Positions 8,653 to 17,040 of a stretch of 64,000 nucleotides of DNA are shown here, piece after piece. Each line of letters begins with the position of its first letter. The first letter of the stretch is position 1. The translations under genes and the position numbers were made by a program. The notes below the pieces were generated by a model. The model did no database searches. It had not been told where the DNA came from and worked only from the letters and a program-made list of their open reading frames with translations. This stretch comes from Paucisalibacillus algeriensis (lineage in GTDB: Bacteria; Bacillota; Bacilli; Bacillales; Amphibacillaceae), in contig NZ_CBYO010000011.1 of assembly GCF_000577245.1 (NCBI RefSeq), positions 310,001 through 374,000 on the forward strand, in the 5' to 3' direction.

Positions 8653-10065
8653 ATGTTAGAAGAGCATTTAAAGAAAGTGTTACAATCTATTGTCGGTCAT
8701 GAAAACTATCAAGATTCAAAAACTAGTTTACTATCTTATTCTTACGACGCTACACCGGGATTCCAATCTTTCCCCGATGCAGTTGTGTCACCAAGAAATA
8801 AACAAGAAGTTGCCGAAATTGTGATGTTATGTAATCAACATAACATCCCGATTGTACCTCGTGGTTCCGGGACAAACCTAAGCGCTGGAACAACTCCACT
8901 TTATGGTGGGATCGTGTTATTAATGAAACATTTTAATAAAATCCTGGAAATAGACGAAGAAAACCTAACCGTACGAACACAACCAGGAGTCGTAACCCAA
9001 ACACTTATCGAAGCTATTGAGGACAAAGGATTCTTTTACCCACCTGACCCCAGCTCTATGAAGATTTCACAAATTGGTGGAAACATTAATGAGAATTCTG
9101 GCGGGCTACGCGGATTAAAATATGGTGTAACTCGTGATTATGTGATGGGGCTAGAAGTTGTGTTACCAAATGGGGAGATCATAAAAACTGGTGGAAAACT
9201 AGCAAAGGATGTTGCTGGTTATGACCTCACCAGATTATTTGTCGGATCAGAAGGTACCTTAGGGATTGTTACAGAAGCAACATTAAAACTAATCCCAAAA
9301 CCTGAAACGAAGCAAACAATGCTAGTACTCTATCAAAACCTTGATGCTGCAGCACGATCTGTATCAGCAATAATTGCCAATCGAATTATTCCAGCTACTC
9401 TGGAATTTTTAGATCAACCTACCTTACGAGCAGTCGAAGATTTTGCCCAGATTGGCTTGCCCACCAATGTTAAAGCCGTCTTAATCATCGAACAAGACGG
9501 TCCTAAAACGGTTGTCGAACATGACATGATTAAAATTGCAAATATTTGTAAGGAAAATGAAGCTGTTGAAGTAACACTCGCAAAATCTAATGAAGAAGCT
9601 GAGGCATTAACAACTGCGAGAAGAGCAGCTTTGTCAGCTCTTGCCCGTCTAAGACCAACTACTATTTTAGAAGATGCTACTGTACCTCGTTCTGAAATAG
9701 CTAAGATGGTAAGTGCTATAGAAGAAATAGCGGAAAGAAACCAAGTAACTATTTGTACATTTGGTCATGCTGGAGATGGGAACCTCCACCCTACTTGTCT
9801 AACCGATATTCGAGATAAAGAAGAAATGGCACGTGTTGAAAAAGCATTTGAAGAAATATTCCACAAGGCGATTGAGTTAGGCGGAACCATAACTGGTGAA
9901 CATGGTGTAGGAGCAATGAAACTTCCATACCTACATTTAAAAGTTGGTAAAGCTGGTCTTGACTTGATGCGTAATATTAAATTAGCGTTTGATCCAAATA
10001 ACATTATGAACCCAGGCAAGGTATTTGCTGAGTTAGACAAAAAAAGAGTGGTGGTTCAAAAATGA
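8653..10065 (+). CDS. glcD: Glycolate oxidase, FAD subunit GlcD
   Basis: FAD-linked hydroxyacid oxidase of the vanillyl-alcohol-oxidase fold. The N-terminal FAD_binding_4 domain has PRGSGTNLSAG and a later DVAGYDLTRLFVGSEGTLG; the C-terminal FAD-oxidase domain ends with GHAGDGNLHP and GEHGVG. The 470-residue length is typical. It oxidises glycolate (or D-lactate-like acids) to the keto acid and passes electrons to the GlcF iron-sulfur subunit. The stop overlaps the glcF start (ATGA), indicating translational coupling. Enterobacteria also have glcE; none is present here, as in B. subtilis. Substrate is inferred from the ysfB-glcD-glcF order. Confidence 0.92.
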   Translation: MLEEHLKKVLQSIVGHENYQDSKTSLLSYSYDATPGFQSFPDAVVSPRNKQEVAEIVMLCNQHNIPIVPRGSGTNLSAGTTPLYGGIVLLMKHFNKILEIDEENLTVRTQPGVVTQTLIEAIEDKGFFYPPDPSSMKISQIGGNINENSGGLRGLKYGVTRDYVMGLEVVLPNGEIIKTGGKLAKDVAGYDLTRLFVGSEGTLGIVTEATLKLIPKPETKQTMLVLYQNLDAAARSVSAIIANRIIPATLEFLDQPTLRAVEDFAQIGLPTNVKAVLIIEQDGPKTVVEHDMIKIANICKENEAVEVTLAKSNEEAEALTTARRAALSALARLRPTTILEDATVPRSEIAKMVSAIEEIAERNQVTICTFGHAGDGNLHPTCLTDIRDKEEMARVEKAFEEIFHKAIELGGTITGEHGVGAMKLPYLHLKVGKAGLDLMRNIKLAFDPNNIMNPGKVFAELDKKRVVVQK

Positions 10066-11390
10066 AAACAGTAGAAAAAGAAAGAATTGCTCTTGAATTT
10101 AAAGAAAAGATGGATTATGATGAATTGCTTAACTGTATGCGTTGCGGTTTCTGCCTTCCAAGCTGCCCTACTTACATTGAGTCTGGTATGGATGAATCCC
10201 AATCCCCACGTGGACGAATTGCCATGATGAAGGCAGTGGTGGATGGAGAAATTGAACCAGACGAAGATGTTAAGCGCTCACTTGATTTATGCTTAGGTTG
10301 TAGAGCCTGTGAACCCGTTTGCCCATCCGGTGTAAGATATGGTCATCTATTAGAACAGGCTCGTGATATTATAAATCAGAATAAAAAATCATCTATACCA
10401 GAGAAAGCAGTGCGCGGAATTGTGTTTAACAATCTTTTTCCACATCAAAATAGGATGGTTGCAGCAACGAATCTGCTTGGTTTTTATCAGCGTTCTGGCT
10501 TACAAAAGGTAGCAAGAAAAAGTGGTTTTATGAACTTTTTCCCGGAATCTTTAAGAACAATGGAAAAGGTACTTCCACCTGTACCTATAAAGAAAGAACT
10601 AAAAAATAGACCAAACCATTTACCTGCCCTACAGAGGCAAAAGAAAAAAGTTGCATTCTTTTCTGGTTGTCTAATGGACACCATGTTTATGAAAACCAAT
10701 GATGCAACTATGAAGCTTCTCCAATATGCAGGATGTGAAATTGTAATTCCAGATACTCAAAATTGCTGTGGAGCACTTCATGGTCACAGTGGTGAACGTG
10801 AAAAATCCAAAGAAATGGCAAAAAGAAATATTGAAGCATTTGAGCATGTTGGTGCTGATTATATCATTACAAATGCTGGTGGTTGTGGTGCATTTTTAGT
10901 GGATTATGATTATTTATTAAAAGATGATCCAACGTGGTCAGAACGTGCCAAGGAATTCTCTGGAAAAATAAAAGATATCACAAGCATATTAGTTGAATTA
11001 GATTTTGAAAAAGAAAATCTACAATTACAAGAACAATTTGTTACGTACCAGGATTCCTGTCACTTAAAGAATGGTCAAAAAACGTTCATGGAGCCAAGGA
11101 AGCTATTACAATCCATTCAGGGTGTTACGTATGTTGAGATGAAAGATGCAAGTAGATGTTGTGGTTCTGCAGGTATTTATAACATTGTTGAATCAGAAAT
11201 GTCGATGCAAATTTTGGACTATAAGATGGAACAAGCAAAAAAAACAAAGGCAAAAACAATTGTCACAGCAAATCCTGGTTGCTTACTACAAATGAAACTT
11301 GGAATTGAACGTGAAGGTCTATCGGATACAATGAGAGCTGTTCATATTGTAGATTTCTTACTAGAGGCTTACGACAAAAATAACAAATAA
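10062..11390 (+). CDS. glcF: Glycolate oxidase, iron-sulfur subunit GlcF
   Basis: Electron-transfer partner of GlcD. Two ferredoxin-type 4Fe-4S motifs are visible (CMRCGFCLPSCPTY at about 25-38 and CLGCRACEPVCPSG at about 75-88), followed by two CCG-type heterodisulfide-reductase-like domains (NCCGALHG and RCCGSAG). At 442 residues it matches the family. It probably sits on the inner face of the membrane and feeds electrons to menaquinone. Translationally coupled to glcD through ATGA; the operon ends at the hairpin near 11.48-11.51 kb. Confidence 0.92.
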   Translation: MKTVEKERIALEFKEKMDYDELLNCMRCGFCLPSCPTYIESGMDESQSPRGRIAMMKAVVDGEIEPDEDVKRSLDLCLGCRACEPVCPSGVRYGHLLEQARDIINQNKKSSIPEKAVRGIVFNNLFPHQNRMVAATNLLGFYQRSGLQKVARKSGFMNFFPESLRTMEKVLPPVPIKKELKNRPNHLPALQRQKKKVAFFSGCLMDTMFMKTNDATMKLLQYAGCEIVIPDTQNCCGALHGHSGEREKSKEMAKRNIEAFEHVGADYIITNAGGCGAFLVDYDYLLKDDPTWSERAKEFSGKIKDITSILVELDFEKENLQLQEQFVTYQDSCHLKNGQKTFMEPRKLLQSIQGVTYVEMKDASRCCGSAGIYNIVESEMSMQILDYKMEQAKKTKAKTIVTANPGCLLQMKLGIEREGLSDTMRAVHIVDFLLEAYDKNNK

Positions 11391-11477
11391 CCTGGAGTTC
11401 TTATGGGTGTATAACTAATCAAAACGAAATTATGAAATGCGAATTTATGTATGCTTTTCTATCTGCTAAAATATGAT

Positions 11478-11512
11478 AAGGCTAGGCTGGTAAAAAGGTC
11501 TAGCCTTTAATT
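11478..11512. terminator. Bidirectional terminator glcF / ywpF
   Basis: Stem AAGGCTAG (11478-11485) / CTAGCCTT (11500-11507) with a 14-base loop and TTAATTATA after it. It lies between the convergent glcF and YwpF-like genes. Confidence 0.65.
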
Positions 11513-11921
11513 ATAGAAGCTTTTTAAATTTATCTAATAATTCTTCTCCTTCATATCCCTTCTCGATTAATTTACTAAGCATTTCTTCGATTTTACTATT
11601 TCTTTTATCAATAATTTTCCCCATAAACATAATATTAATATGTTTTCCAATTTTATTAATGCTATCAATCGATGTAATAAATGTTGCAGGTGCATTGGTT
11701 AGTTTTGTGATTTTTGCCTCAATCATTACTTGCTCTTTCTTTTCCTGCACATCCTTAAAGAATTCTAAATAATTCTTGTCTAATAATGCCTCTATAAGCC
11801 ATGTATTATTATCATCTTCTCGGTTAATAATGAGACCATCTAACAAATCAATGTCTGTTTTAACAATTTCTTCATTTTGACTATCAACAATTTGCAAAGA
11901 TTTTAACAAAAAAGTTTTCAT
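11511..11921 (-). CDS. ywpF: YwpF-like protein
   Basis: A 136-residue soluble protein beginning MKTFLLKSLQIVD, as in Bacillus YwpF, a family of unknown function. It looks like a small beta-rich domain followed by a charged C-terminal helix (KIEEMLSKLIEKGYEGEELL). A longer frame reaches 11972, but GGGGGAGA sits just before the ATG at 11921, which I take as the start. In B. subtilis ywpF belongs to the DegU regulon; no such site is visible here. No function is proposed. Confidence 0.75.
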   Translation of the reverse strand: MKTFLLKSLQIVDSQNEEIVKTDIDLLDGLIINREDDNNTWLIEALLDKNYLEFFKDVQEKKEQVMIEAKITKLTNAPATFITSIDSINKIGKHINIMFMGKIIDKRNSKIEEMLSKLIEKGYEGEELLDKFKKLL

Positions 11922-12079
11922 AAATTCTCTCCCCCCTGCTCCTATAAATAATTTATCAAGAAAAACACACAATAAAAATTCATCTCATTACCATTATTAA
12001 GTTTAGTTTACCAAAATTTATGAACAAATGATAACTAATTTGGATTATTATACGAAAACATAATACGGAGGTTTCGCCC

Positions 12080-12196
12080 ATGATATCAGTAGTAATCACT
12101 ATTTCACTTATTATATTTCTAATCGTATTACTCATGATTCGTGCAAACCGAATAACCAAAGCAGTTAGCATGAAGGAAAATGTCGAGGAAAAATAG
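12080..12196 (+). CDS. Small membrane protein (38 aa)
   Basis: A 38-codon frame starting MISVVITISLIIFLIVLL, one hydrophobic helix (about 2-21) followed by a basic then acidic tail ending ENVEEK. CGGAGG stands eight bases before the ATG, and a terminator follows 40 bases after the stop, so it looks like a complete short transcription unit. The overlapping minus-strand frame has no ribosome site. No family recognised; function unknown. Confidence 0.6.
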   Translation: MISVVITISLIIFLIVLLMIRANRITKAVSMKENVEEK

Positions 12197-12233
12197 CCAA
12201 CTAAACAATTATTGACGGGTAGTAAAGTACTCC

Positions 12234-12255
12234 CCCCTACATAGGGGATTTTTTT
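12234..12255 (+). terminator. Rho-independent terminator after small membrane gene
   Basis: CCCCT-acat-AGGGG stem (12234-12247) followed by a run of seven T (12249-12255). Confidence 0.75.
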
Positions 12256-12344
12256 ATATGTTAAAGATCTTTCTATTATTGATACCAAATGATAATGTAT
12301 AATTAGAACAAAATAACACTTTGTACAGGAGTGTCGAAAACATT

Positions 12345-13061
12345 ATGCGTAAATCATTTGGAGTATTATTTTTTATAGTATGCTTCCTAGTTGCTTGCTC
12401 TAATAGCGAGCCTGCAATTGTAAAAGTAAATACCCCTCCTGAAGAGGTAGCCAAAGAACCAGAACTTATCGAGGAATTGACCGATAACGAAGAGGTAGAT
12501 GAGTTTATTGAATTTAAATTAGCTGATGAGGTACTGCGTGTAAATCTAAAGCAAATTCCTATTCTTAGTGCCTATTTACATGCAGCTAAAGACCGACAAG
12601 CTGTAATCGAAAAAATGGATATTCAACAAATTGTAAATAAAGAAGAAAATAATATTTATTTATTAGAATTCTCATGTCTTGATGGTCAATGTTCATACCT
12701 ATTATTGGATGAATCAAGTGAAAACACAGGCTTATTAGTAGCTGATCTAGCTCTATTTGATCACGTTGTATTATCACCAGAGGAAACAAAGTTGTTCCTA
12801 AAATTTAATAGGGAACCTACGCATGAGTTACCATTATCTAATGTTGTCGTAATTGATTTGGAGAATTGGGAAGTCCTTCCATTAGAAAACGAAGCTATTG
12901 TTAACAATTTATTTGATTACCATTGGCCAATACTATCCGTTAATTGGATTGATGAGGGAACCCTATCCATATCTATTCCTGATACTTTAGATACTACTAA
13001 AGAACATCCCGAGGATTCAAATAGTAAAGTAAACGAAGTAATTTTCACAGTAGGAAAATAA
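12345..13061 (+). CDS. Predicted lipoprotein of unknown function
   Basis: A 238-residue secreted lipoprotein. The signal peptide MRKSFGVLFFIVCFLVAC ends in the lipobox LVAC, so Cys18 is lipidated and the protein is anchored outside the membrane. The mature part is acidic (a Pro/Glu-rich linker around 25-55) and then mixed alpha/beta, with a CLDGQC pair of cysteines near residue 112. A longer frame starts at 12321 (TTG), but the ATG at 12345 gives a proper signal peptide and has AGGAGTG 11 bases upstream. No family recognised. It is monocistronic, with a terminator 55 bases downstream. Confidence 0.75.
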   Translation: MRKSFGVLFFIVCFLVACSNSEPAIVKVNTPPEEVAKEPELIEELTDNEEVDEFIEFKLADEVLRVNLKQIPILSAYLHAAKDRQAVIEKMDIQQIVNKEENNIYLLEFSCLDGQCSYLLLDESSENTGLLVADLALFDHVVLSPEETKLFLKFNREPTHELPLSNVVVIDLENWEVLPLENEAIVNNLFDYHWPILSVNWIDEGTLSISIPDTLDTTKEHPEDSNSKVNEVIFTVGK

Positions 13062-13115
13062 TAACAAATTTCCAGTTTTTTTATAGGATAAATAACAATC
13101 ATAATGCTAATTACT

Positions 13116-13146
13116 AAAGGTGTTCCAATTTTGGGGCACCTTTTTT
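13116..13146 (+). terminator. Rho-independent terminator after lipoprotein gene
   Basis: AAAGGTG (13116-13122) pairs with CACCTTT (13137-13143), extended inward by G-U pairs, and runs into TTTTTT. Confidence 0.75.
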
Positions 13147-13233
13147 GTGCAAATTGGAAACACCTAACAAGTATATTTCGATAATATTTCACGATGCTAT
13201 AAAGTGAAAGCTATTCCCTGAGGAGGAAGATAC

Positions 13234-13440
13234 ATGACAGTCGGAAGCCAAATCAAACAAGCCGTTGCTGGTTTAAAAAGTGTGCAAGCAAGCTTCGAAC
13301 AGTTTGCACTTCAAACAGAGAATAAACAAGCAAAACAGATGTATGAACAAGCTGCACAGCAAACCCAAAATATACTCGATAGTGTAGAGACCCGTGTGCA
13401 ACAAATTGAACAGGAAGAACCACAATACAAAGGTTTTTAA
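13234..13440 (+). CDS. DUF1657 protein, first gene of accessory spoVA operon
   Basis: A 68-residue helical protein starting MTVGSQIKQAVAGLK and ending EEPQYKGF, the hallmark of DUF1657 proteins found in spore operons of Bacillales and Clostridia. No signal peptide or membrane helix. A second DUF1657 gene and a DUF1657 domain fused to DUF421 lie later in the same operon. Its role is not established; the context points to the forespore and the spore inner membrane. GAGGAGG lies before the ATG. Upstream, GTATATT (13171-13177) and GATGCTA (13193-13199) weakly resemble a SigG-type promoter. Confidence 0.85.
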   Translation: MTVGSQIKQAVAGLKSVQASFEQFALQTENKQAKQMYEQAAQQTQNILDSVETRVQQIEQEEPQYKGF

Positions 13441-13493
13441 ATGAAGGGGAGGGTAACTCCCCTCTTCTATCATTTATAGAATTAGGTGAAAAA

Positions 13494-13964
13494 ATGATGA
13501 AGTACAAATTCAAAATCATATATGGGATCCTATCTCTGTTTTTAATCGTTGGTTGCTCTAATGATGAAGCTGGACCATCTAACACAGGAGAAAAGGTGAA
13601 TATTACACAGATCTCCTCTAAACAAACTTACGATCAGAAATATGCAAACGAAGCAAAGAAAGTATTATCCCAAAAGGATAATATCCAAAAAGTATTTGCT
13701 GTCAATTCCGACGAATTACTTATTATTGCCATAGAGGTACCGCATCACGAACGGTTTCAATTATCAGATACTAATAAAAAATTATCAAAAGAAATGGATA
13801 AGAAATTTAAGAAGGATGACATTAGTGTCGAGCTTGCTACAGACAAGAAGATTATCATAGAGTTGGAAGCACTTGAAAAACAAATACAGAATAATTCTAT
13901 TTCCAAGAAAGAATTGAAGAAACAACTTAAACACATAAGTAAATTGCTTAAGGAACAAACATAA
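13494..13964 (+). CDS. YhcN/YlaJ-family spore lipoprotein
   Basis: A 156-residue lipoprotein: the signal peptide ends in the lipobox LIVGC (Cys22), followed by a YhcN/YlaJ-type domain (about 60-125, SKQTYDQKYANEAKKVLSQ). Members are found on the spore inner membrane and occur in spoVA2mob-like operons. The C-terminus is a lysine-rich predicted coiled coil. Two ATGs are possible (13494 or 13497); both lie after AGGTGA. It follows the DUF1657 gene by 53 bases and precedes spoVAC by 38. Confidence 0.82.
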   Translation: MMKYKFKIIYGILSLFLIVGCSNDEAGPSNTGEKVNITQISSKQTYDQKYANEAKKVLSQKDNIQKVFAVNSDELLIIAIEVPHHERFQLSDTNKKLSKEMDKKFKKDDISVELATDKKIIIELEALEKQIQNNSISKKELKKQLKHISKLLKEQT

Positions 13965-14002
13965 CTCCAAGTACTGAGAAAATATAGAAAGAAGGAATGA
14001 AT

Positions 14003-14482
14003 ATGGCAGATAAAAAAAAGAAAAACCTCCCTCCAAAAGCTCAAGAATATCAAGATTTCCAAGATAAAAGAGAGGTTAAACGTCCTATCCTTAAAAATTG
14101 TATAAAAGCATTTTTGATAGGTGGATTAATTTGTTTTATCGGCCAACTTATTTCAACATTTTATATATATTACTTTGATTTCACCGAACAAACCGCAGGA
14201 AATCCTACTACTGCTACATTAATCTTTATTACAATGCTTCTAACAGGTTTTGGCGTGTATGACCGAATTGGCCAATTTTCTGGGGCAGGATCTGCTGTTC
14301 CAGTAACTGGATTTGGTAATGCTGTTATCTCTGCTGCCATTGAGCATCGTACAGAAGGATTTGTACTTGGGGTCGGTGGTAACATGTTTAAACTTGCAGG
14401 TTCCGTTATTCTATTTGGTGTTTTCTCTGCATTTGTTGTAGCTTTAATAAAAACAATTATTATAACGTGGGGTGGATTCTAA
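14003..14482 (+). CDS. spoVAC: Stage V sporulation protein SpoVAC
   Basis: A 159-residue polytopic protein of the SpoVAC/SpoVAEb family, with a lysine-rich N-terminus and about four membrane helices (LIGGLICFIGQLIS, then VTGFGNAVISAAIEHRTEGF). SpoVAC forms part of the inner-membrane channel that loads dipicolinate into the forespore and releases it in germination, and behaves as a mechanosensitive channel. The ATG at 13997 touches the ribosome site GAAGGA, while 14003 is six bases away, so I start there. The stop overlaps the spoVAD start (TAATG). Confidence 0.92.
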   Translation: MADKKKKNLPPKAQEYQDFQDKREVKRPILKNCIKAFLIGGLICFIGQLISTFYIYYFDFTEQTAGNPTTATLIFITMLLTGFGVYDRIGQFSGAGSAVPVTGFGNAVISAAIEHRTEGFVLGVGGNMFKLAGSVILFGVFSAFVVALIKTIIITWGGF

Positions 14483-15498
14483 TGTTGGCCGGACATCGCA
14501 CATGGATATTTGAAAATAAACCAGTCATTATTTCAACTGGGACTGTTGGAGGTCCATTTGAAGCAAATGGAAACATTCCACATGCTTTTAATATCCTACA
14601 TGATGATATGTGGTTAGAACAGGCATCCTTTGAGAAGGCCCAACAAATGATGATGGAGGAAGCATGCCAATACGCCATCAAAAATAGCCCCATCCAAAAA
14701 GAACAAGTATCTTTTTTTATCAGTGGGGATTTAATTAATCAAATAACACCAACTAGCTTTGCCGCTAAAACAATTGGTTCACCTTACTTTGGCTTATTTA
14801 GTGCATGTGCTACATCAATGGAAAGTTTAGCACTTGCTGCATTTATGATTAATTCAAATGGTGCAGAGTATATACTAAGCGGAACATCTAGTCATAATGC
14901 TGCAGCCGAAAAACAATTTCGATATCCAACGGAATATGGTGGACAGAAACCACCTACTGCTCAATGGACCGTAACAGGTGCAGGATGTGCCTTAGTTGCT
15001 AAAACAGGCCATGGTCCAAAAATAACCTCAGCAACGATTGGTAAAATTGTTGATATGGGAATGACTGACCCGTTTAATATGGGAGGTGCAATGGCACCAG
15101 CTGCAGTAGATACAATTATTTCTCACCTAAAGGAAAGAGAGGTCGACATTTCTTATTATGATCTTATTATTACTGGTGATTTAGCACATATTGGAAGGGA
15201 AGTTGCATTAGACTTACTTCATAAAAATGATATAAATCTACCAGAAGAAAAGTTTGTTGACTGTGGACTTACCGTATACCGTGAAGATCAACCTGTACTT
15301 GCGGGTGGTAGTGGACCTGCTTGTTCTGCAGTTGTGACTTATGGTCATTTCCTGGATTTAATGAAAAAAGGTAAATTGGAAAAAATACTAGTGGTAGCAA
15401 CTGGGGCACTTCACTCCCCTTTAAGTGTGAATCAAAAAGATCCTATTCCATGTATTGCTCATGCAGTATCCATAGAAGCTGGGAGTGATGTAACATGA
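14482..15498 (+). CDS. spoVAD: Stage V sporulation protein SpoVAD
   Basis: A 338-residue thiolase-fold protein, the dipicolinic-acid-binding subunit of the SpoVA channel, peripheral on the spore inner membrane. Diagnostic stretches are the N-terminus LAGHRTWIF, the cysteine-containing [11 protein letters not shown] and the C-terminal [14 protein letters not shown]. Length matches B. subtilis SpoVAD. The upstream in-frame GTG lies inside spoVAC; the ATG overlapping the spoVAC stop is chosen because GGTGG precedes it and the N-terminus then matches the family. Its own stop overlaps the next start (ATGA), so spoVAC-D-E are translationally coupled. Confidence 0.94.
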   Translation: MLAGHRTWIFENKPVIISTGTVGGPFEANGNIPHAFNILHDDMWLEQASFEKAQQMMMEEACQYAIKNSPIQKEQVSFFISGDLINQITPTSFAAKTIGSPYFGLFSACATSMESLALAAFMINSNGAEYILSGTSSHNAAAEKQFRYPTEYGGQKPPTAQWTVTGAGCALVAKTGHGPKITSATIGKIVDMGMTDPFNMGGAMAPAAVDTIISHLKEREVDISYYDLIITGDLAHIGREVALDLLHKNDINLPEEKFVDCGLTVYREDQPVLAGGSGPACSAVVTYGHFLDLMKKGKLEKILVVATGALHSPLSVNQKDPIPCIAHAVSIEAGSDVT

Positions 15499-15845
15499 TT
15501 TTTTTCTGGGCTTTTGTTATTGGTGGTTTAATCTGTGTAATTGGCCAAATAATGTTTGATGTTTTCAAATTAAGTCCTGGACATACATTGAGTATCTTAG
15601 TCGTTGCCGGAGCTATTCTAGACGGACTAGGATTATATGAGCCTTTAATCGATTTTGCAGGTGCAGGAGCAACTGTACCAATTACAAGTTTTGGTAATTC
15701 TTTAGTCCATGGAGCCATGCAAGAAGCAGAAAAACATGGCATCATCGGTGTGGTAACAGGTATGTTTGAGGTTACCAGCTCTGGTATTTCCGCAGCGATA
15801 ATATTCGGTTTCATAGGAGCATTAATTTTCAAACCAAAAGGTTAA
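15495..15845 (+). CDS. spoVAE: Stage V sporulation protein SpoVAE (SpoVAEb type)
   Basis: A 116-residue membrane protein related to Spo[18 protein letters not shown] parallels the SpoVAC helix, and [15 protein letters not shown] matches its conserved loop. About three to four membrane helices. It completes the SpoVAC-D-Eb core, the minimal DPA channel set conserved outside the large classical spoVA operon. Coupled to spoVAD through ATGA. Confidence 0.9.
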   Translation: MIFFWAFVIGGLICVIGQIMFDVFKLSPGHTLSILVVAGAILDGLGLYEPLIDFAGAGATVPITSFGNSLVHGAMQEAEKHGIIGVVTGMFEVTSSGISAAIIFGFIGALIFKPKG

Positions 15846-15862
15846 ACGTAAGGAGGTTTACC

Positions 15863-16066
15863 ATGACAGTAGGTTCGCAGGTAAAAACATGCTATGCAAG
15901 TATTAAAAACATAGAAGCTACCTTAGCAATACTGGTCAACCAAACAAATGAAGCCAACGCCAGAAATGCATACCGTGAAACTGAGGAGATAATAATTGAG
16001 ATAAAAAAAGACTTAGAAAAACAAGTCCTAATGCTATCTAGAGAGGAACCACAATACAACCAATAG
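15863..16066 (+). CDS. Second DUF1657 protein of accessory spoVA operon
   Basis: A 67-residue helical protein starting MTVGSQVKTCYAS and ending REEPQYNQ, clearly a diverged paralogue of the first gene of the operon; ends are conserved, the middle is not. AAGGAGG before the ATG. It lies 17 bases after spoVAE and 15 before the DUF421 fusion. Unlike the first copy it has a cysteine (Cys10). Function unknown; a duplicated DUF1657 is characteristic of spoVA2mob-type operons. Confidence 0.85.
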   Translation: MTVGSQVKTCYASIKNIEATLAILVNQTNEANARNAYRETEEIIIEIKKDLEKQVLMLSREEPQYNQ

Positions 16067-16081
16067 AAAGGATAAATTGTT

Positions 16082-16939
16082 ATGCCAGATTGGATTCAAA
16101 TTATCATTCGAGCTATTTCCCTCCTTGTTATTTTGTTCTTGTTCACTAAATGGCTTGGGATGAAGCAACTGTCACAATTAAATATTTTTGAATATATTAC
16201 TGGCATTGTGTTAGGCGGTATAGTCGCTATCCATGTCAGCACACTGGAAAGCCCTATCCACTTTGCATTAATATCCATGTTCATTTGGTTTATCATTCCT
16301 TATTTGGTTGAATTAATTTCCTTAAAGAGTAAGGCATTTCGGAATTTCACTCAAGGTAAAAGTCGTGTCGTTATTCAAAACGGAAAGATTATGGAAGATA
16401 ACCTAAAAAAAGAACATTATTCGACTGATGACTTACTAGAAAGTCTTCGCGAAAGAAATATTTTTAAAGTGGCAGATGTCGAATTTGCTGTTCTTGAACC
16501 AACTGGCAAGTTAAATGTGTTACCTAAAAGGGAGAATCGCCCAATTACAGCAAAAGATTTAACCTTAACCCTTGCTCCCGATCGTGAACCACAAACTGTC
16601 ATTATGGATGGTAAACCACTACTCGAACCACTAGCAAATATATCACTAAATCCTACGTGGCTTGAGACGGAATTAGAAAAAATGAATGTTAGTATTGAGA
16701 ATGTATTTCTAGGACAGGTAGATAGTGATGGGCAATTAACAGTTGATTTATACGATGATACTTTAGTAATACCAAGCCCATCCCAGAAGCCACTCTTATT
16801 GGCAACAATGAAAAAATGTCAGGCTGATTTAGAATTATTTGCTCTGGCAACCGATAATGAAATGACAAAACAAATGTATCAACGAAATAGTGAAAAATTA
16901 CAAAAAGCAATTGATCATATTTCACCCTATTTACGTTAA
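16082..16939 (+). CDS. 2Duf-type protein: DUF421 fused to DUF1657
   Basis: A 285-residue YetF-like membrane protein: about three N-terminal helices (about 5-75), a cytosolic DUF421 domain (about 80-225, SRVVIQNGKIMEDNL), and an added C-terminal DUF1657 domain (about 238-285, KKCQADLELFALATDNEM). This two-domain protein is the one called 2Duf in spoVA2mob operons, reported to stabilise the spore inner membrane and raise wet-heat and peroxide resistance. The fusion and operon position match. It is the last gene of the operon, with a terminator overlapping its stop. Confidence 0.88.
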   Translation: MPDWIQIIIRAISLLVILFLFTKWLGMKQLSQLNIFEYITGIVLGGIVAIHVSTLESPIHFALISMFIWFIIPYLVELISLKSKAFRNFTQGKSRVVIQNGKIMEDNLKKEHYSTDDLLESLRERNIFKVADVEFAVLEPTGKLNVLPKRENRPITAKDLTLTLAPDREPQTVIMDGKPLLEPLANISLNPTWLETELEKMNVSIENVFLGQVDSDGQLTVDLYDDTLVIPSPSQKPLLLATMKKCQADLELFALATDNEMTKQMYQRNSEKLQKAIDHISPYLR

Positions 16940-16969
16940 AACCCTAAACTTGTAGGGTTTTATTTTTTT
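16938..16969 (+). terminator. Terminator of the accessory spoVA operon
   Basis: AAAACCCTA (16938-16946) / TAGGGTTTT (16953-16961), followed by ATTTTTTT. It separates the spoVA and ger transcripts. Confidence 0.8.
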
Positions 16970-17040
16970 GGTTATGTTACATAATTTTTCCTATTAGGTG
17001 GAAACGTATAAGAAAACAATAGTTGGAGTTGTGGCTTTAT

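Noticed and set aside
8653-11390. Missing glcE as evidence of a broken glycolate oxidase operon
   Set aside because: glcD and glcF overlap by ATGA and match the two-gene arrangement known in B. subtilis, so nothing is lost.
11980-12288. 102-codon frame on the minus strand
   Set aside because: No ribosome site and it overlaps a plus-strand small gene that has a good ribosome site and a terminator.
13757-14062. Phe-rich minus-strand frames opposite the YhcN-like and spoVAC genes
   Set aside because: Antisense shadows of lysine-rich coding sequence; no ribosome site and wrong direction within an operon.
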